64,000 nt of DNA from Pediococcus stilesii (GTDB lineage: Bacteria; Bacillota; Bacilli; Lactobacillales; Lactobacillaceae), in NCBI RefSeq assembly GCF_001437075.1, contig NZ_JQBX01000009.1, positions 34,603-98,602 of the forward strand, given 5' to 3'. Both the position numbers and the translations under genes were made by a program. Positions 63,967 through 64,000 of this stretch are shown in pieces. Under the pieces are notes generated by a model. That model had not been told where the DNA came from, ran no database searches, and saw only the letters and a list, made by a program, of their open reading frames with translations. Within the stretch, counting starts at the first letter, position 1. Each line of letters begins with the position of its first letter.

Positions 63967-64000
63967 TGTCTAAAATGGCTGTCCGTCAATTGGTGTGATG

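Noticed and set aside
63242..64000. tmRNA, RNase P RNA, SRP RNA or 6S RNA
   Set aside because: None of their conserved blocks is present (for example GAGGAAAGTCC of RNase P, or the tRNA-like ends and tag frame of tmRNA), and the unit is too long for 6S or SRP RNA.

Overview
This window looks like a chromosomal stretch of a lactic acid bacterium of the family Lactobacillaceae. The reasons are AT-rich DNA with strong AGGAGG-type ribosome binding sites, an ackA-pta pair, a lactobacillus-type PyrR-controlled pyrimidine operon, a PepO-like M13 peptidase, an MmpL/TetR pair, small Lactobacillales-only proteins and a cre-type (CcpA) signal. I cannot name the species from sequence alone. No tRNA or rRNA gene was seen.

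Layout. 1-3.5 kb: the tail of a Fur/PerR-type regulator, then acetate metabolism (pta, ackA) and nagB behind a double NagR-like operator. 3.7-6.8 kb: a TPP riboswitch with its own terminator, controlling a four-gene thiamine/pyrimidine-precursor ABC uptake operon. 7-18 kb: lysine/diaminopimelate synthesis in two divergent units. Aspartokinase and dapF sit behind a lysine riboswitch; lysA-dapD-dapL-dapA-dapB-patA-asd read the other way. Together they encode every step from aspartate to lysine by the N-acetyl branch. 18-25.5 kb: an MmpL exporter with its TetR, a VOC protein, a DHA2 drug exporter, an HesB-fold protein and a secreted polysaccharide deacetylase-like protein.

25.5-33.9 kb: an exopolysaccharide operon of the Bacillus ydaJ-N / Listeria pss type (GH8-like lipoprotein, membrane protein, DUF2334-like protein, family 2 glycosyltransferase, BcsB-like protein, membrane protein with degenerate GGDEF domain). 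Its first two genes look broken, one by an in-frame stop and one by a one-base frameshift. 34-42.5 kb: pyrE-pyrB-pyrC-carA-carB-pyrD, with one PyrR attenuator before pyrE and a second between pyrE and pyrB. 42.5-51.4 kb: FUSC, HAD, AEC permease (apparently with an AUC start), ArsC/Spx-like protein, glutamate dehydrogenase, YeiH/LysR pair, a cysteine-free uracil-DNA glycosylase relative and a phosphoglycerate mutase-like phosphatase.

51.4-54.1 kb is the most disturbed part: a 72-base direct repeat, and an IS200/IS605-type element with a frameshifted tnpB inside a broken MFS gene. 54-63 kb is ordinary: HesB-fold paralogue, GNAT, RNase HI, NCS2 purine permease, PepO, asparaginase, potassium channel, aquaporin and two small proteins.

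63.3-63.97 kb holds the most unusual feature. It is a protein-free, roughly 640-base transcription unit with a consensus promoter, a consensus cre box over its -35 element, pairing 5' and 3' ends, many internal helices and a strong intrinsic terminator. It looks like a large structured non-coding RNA, of the size class of ROOL/GOLLD RNAs, with a built-in signal for carbon control.
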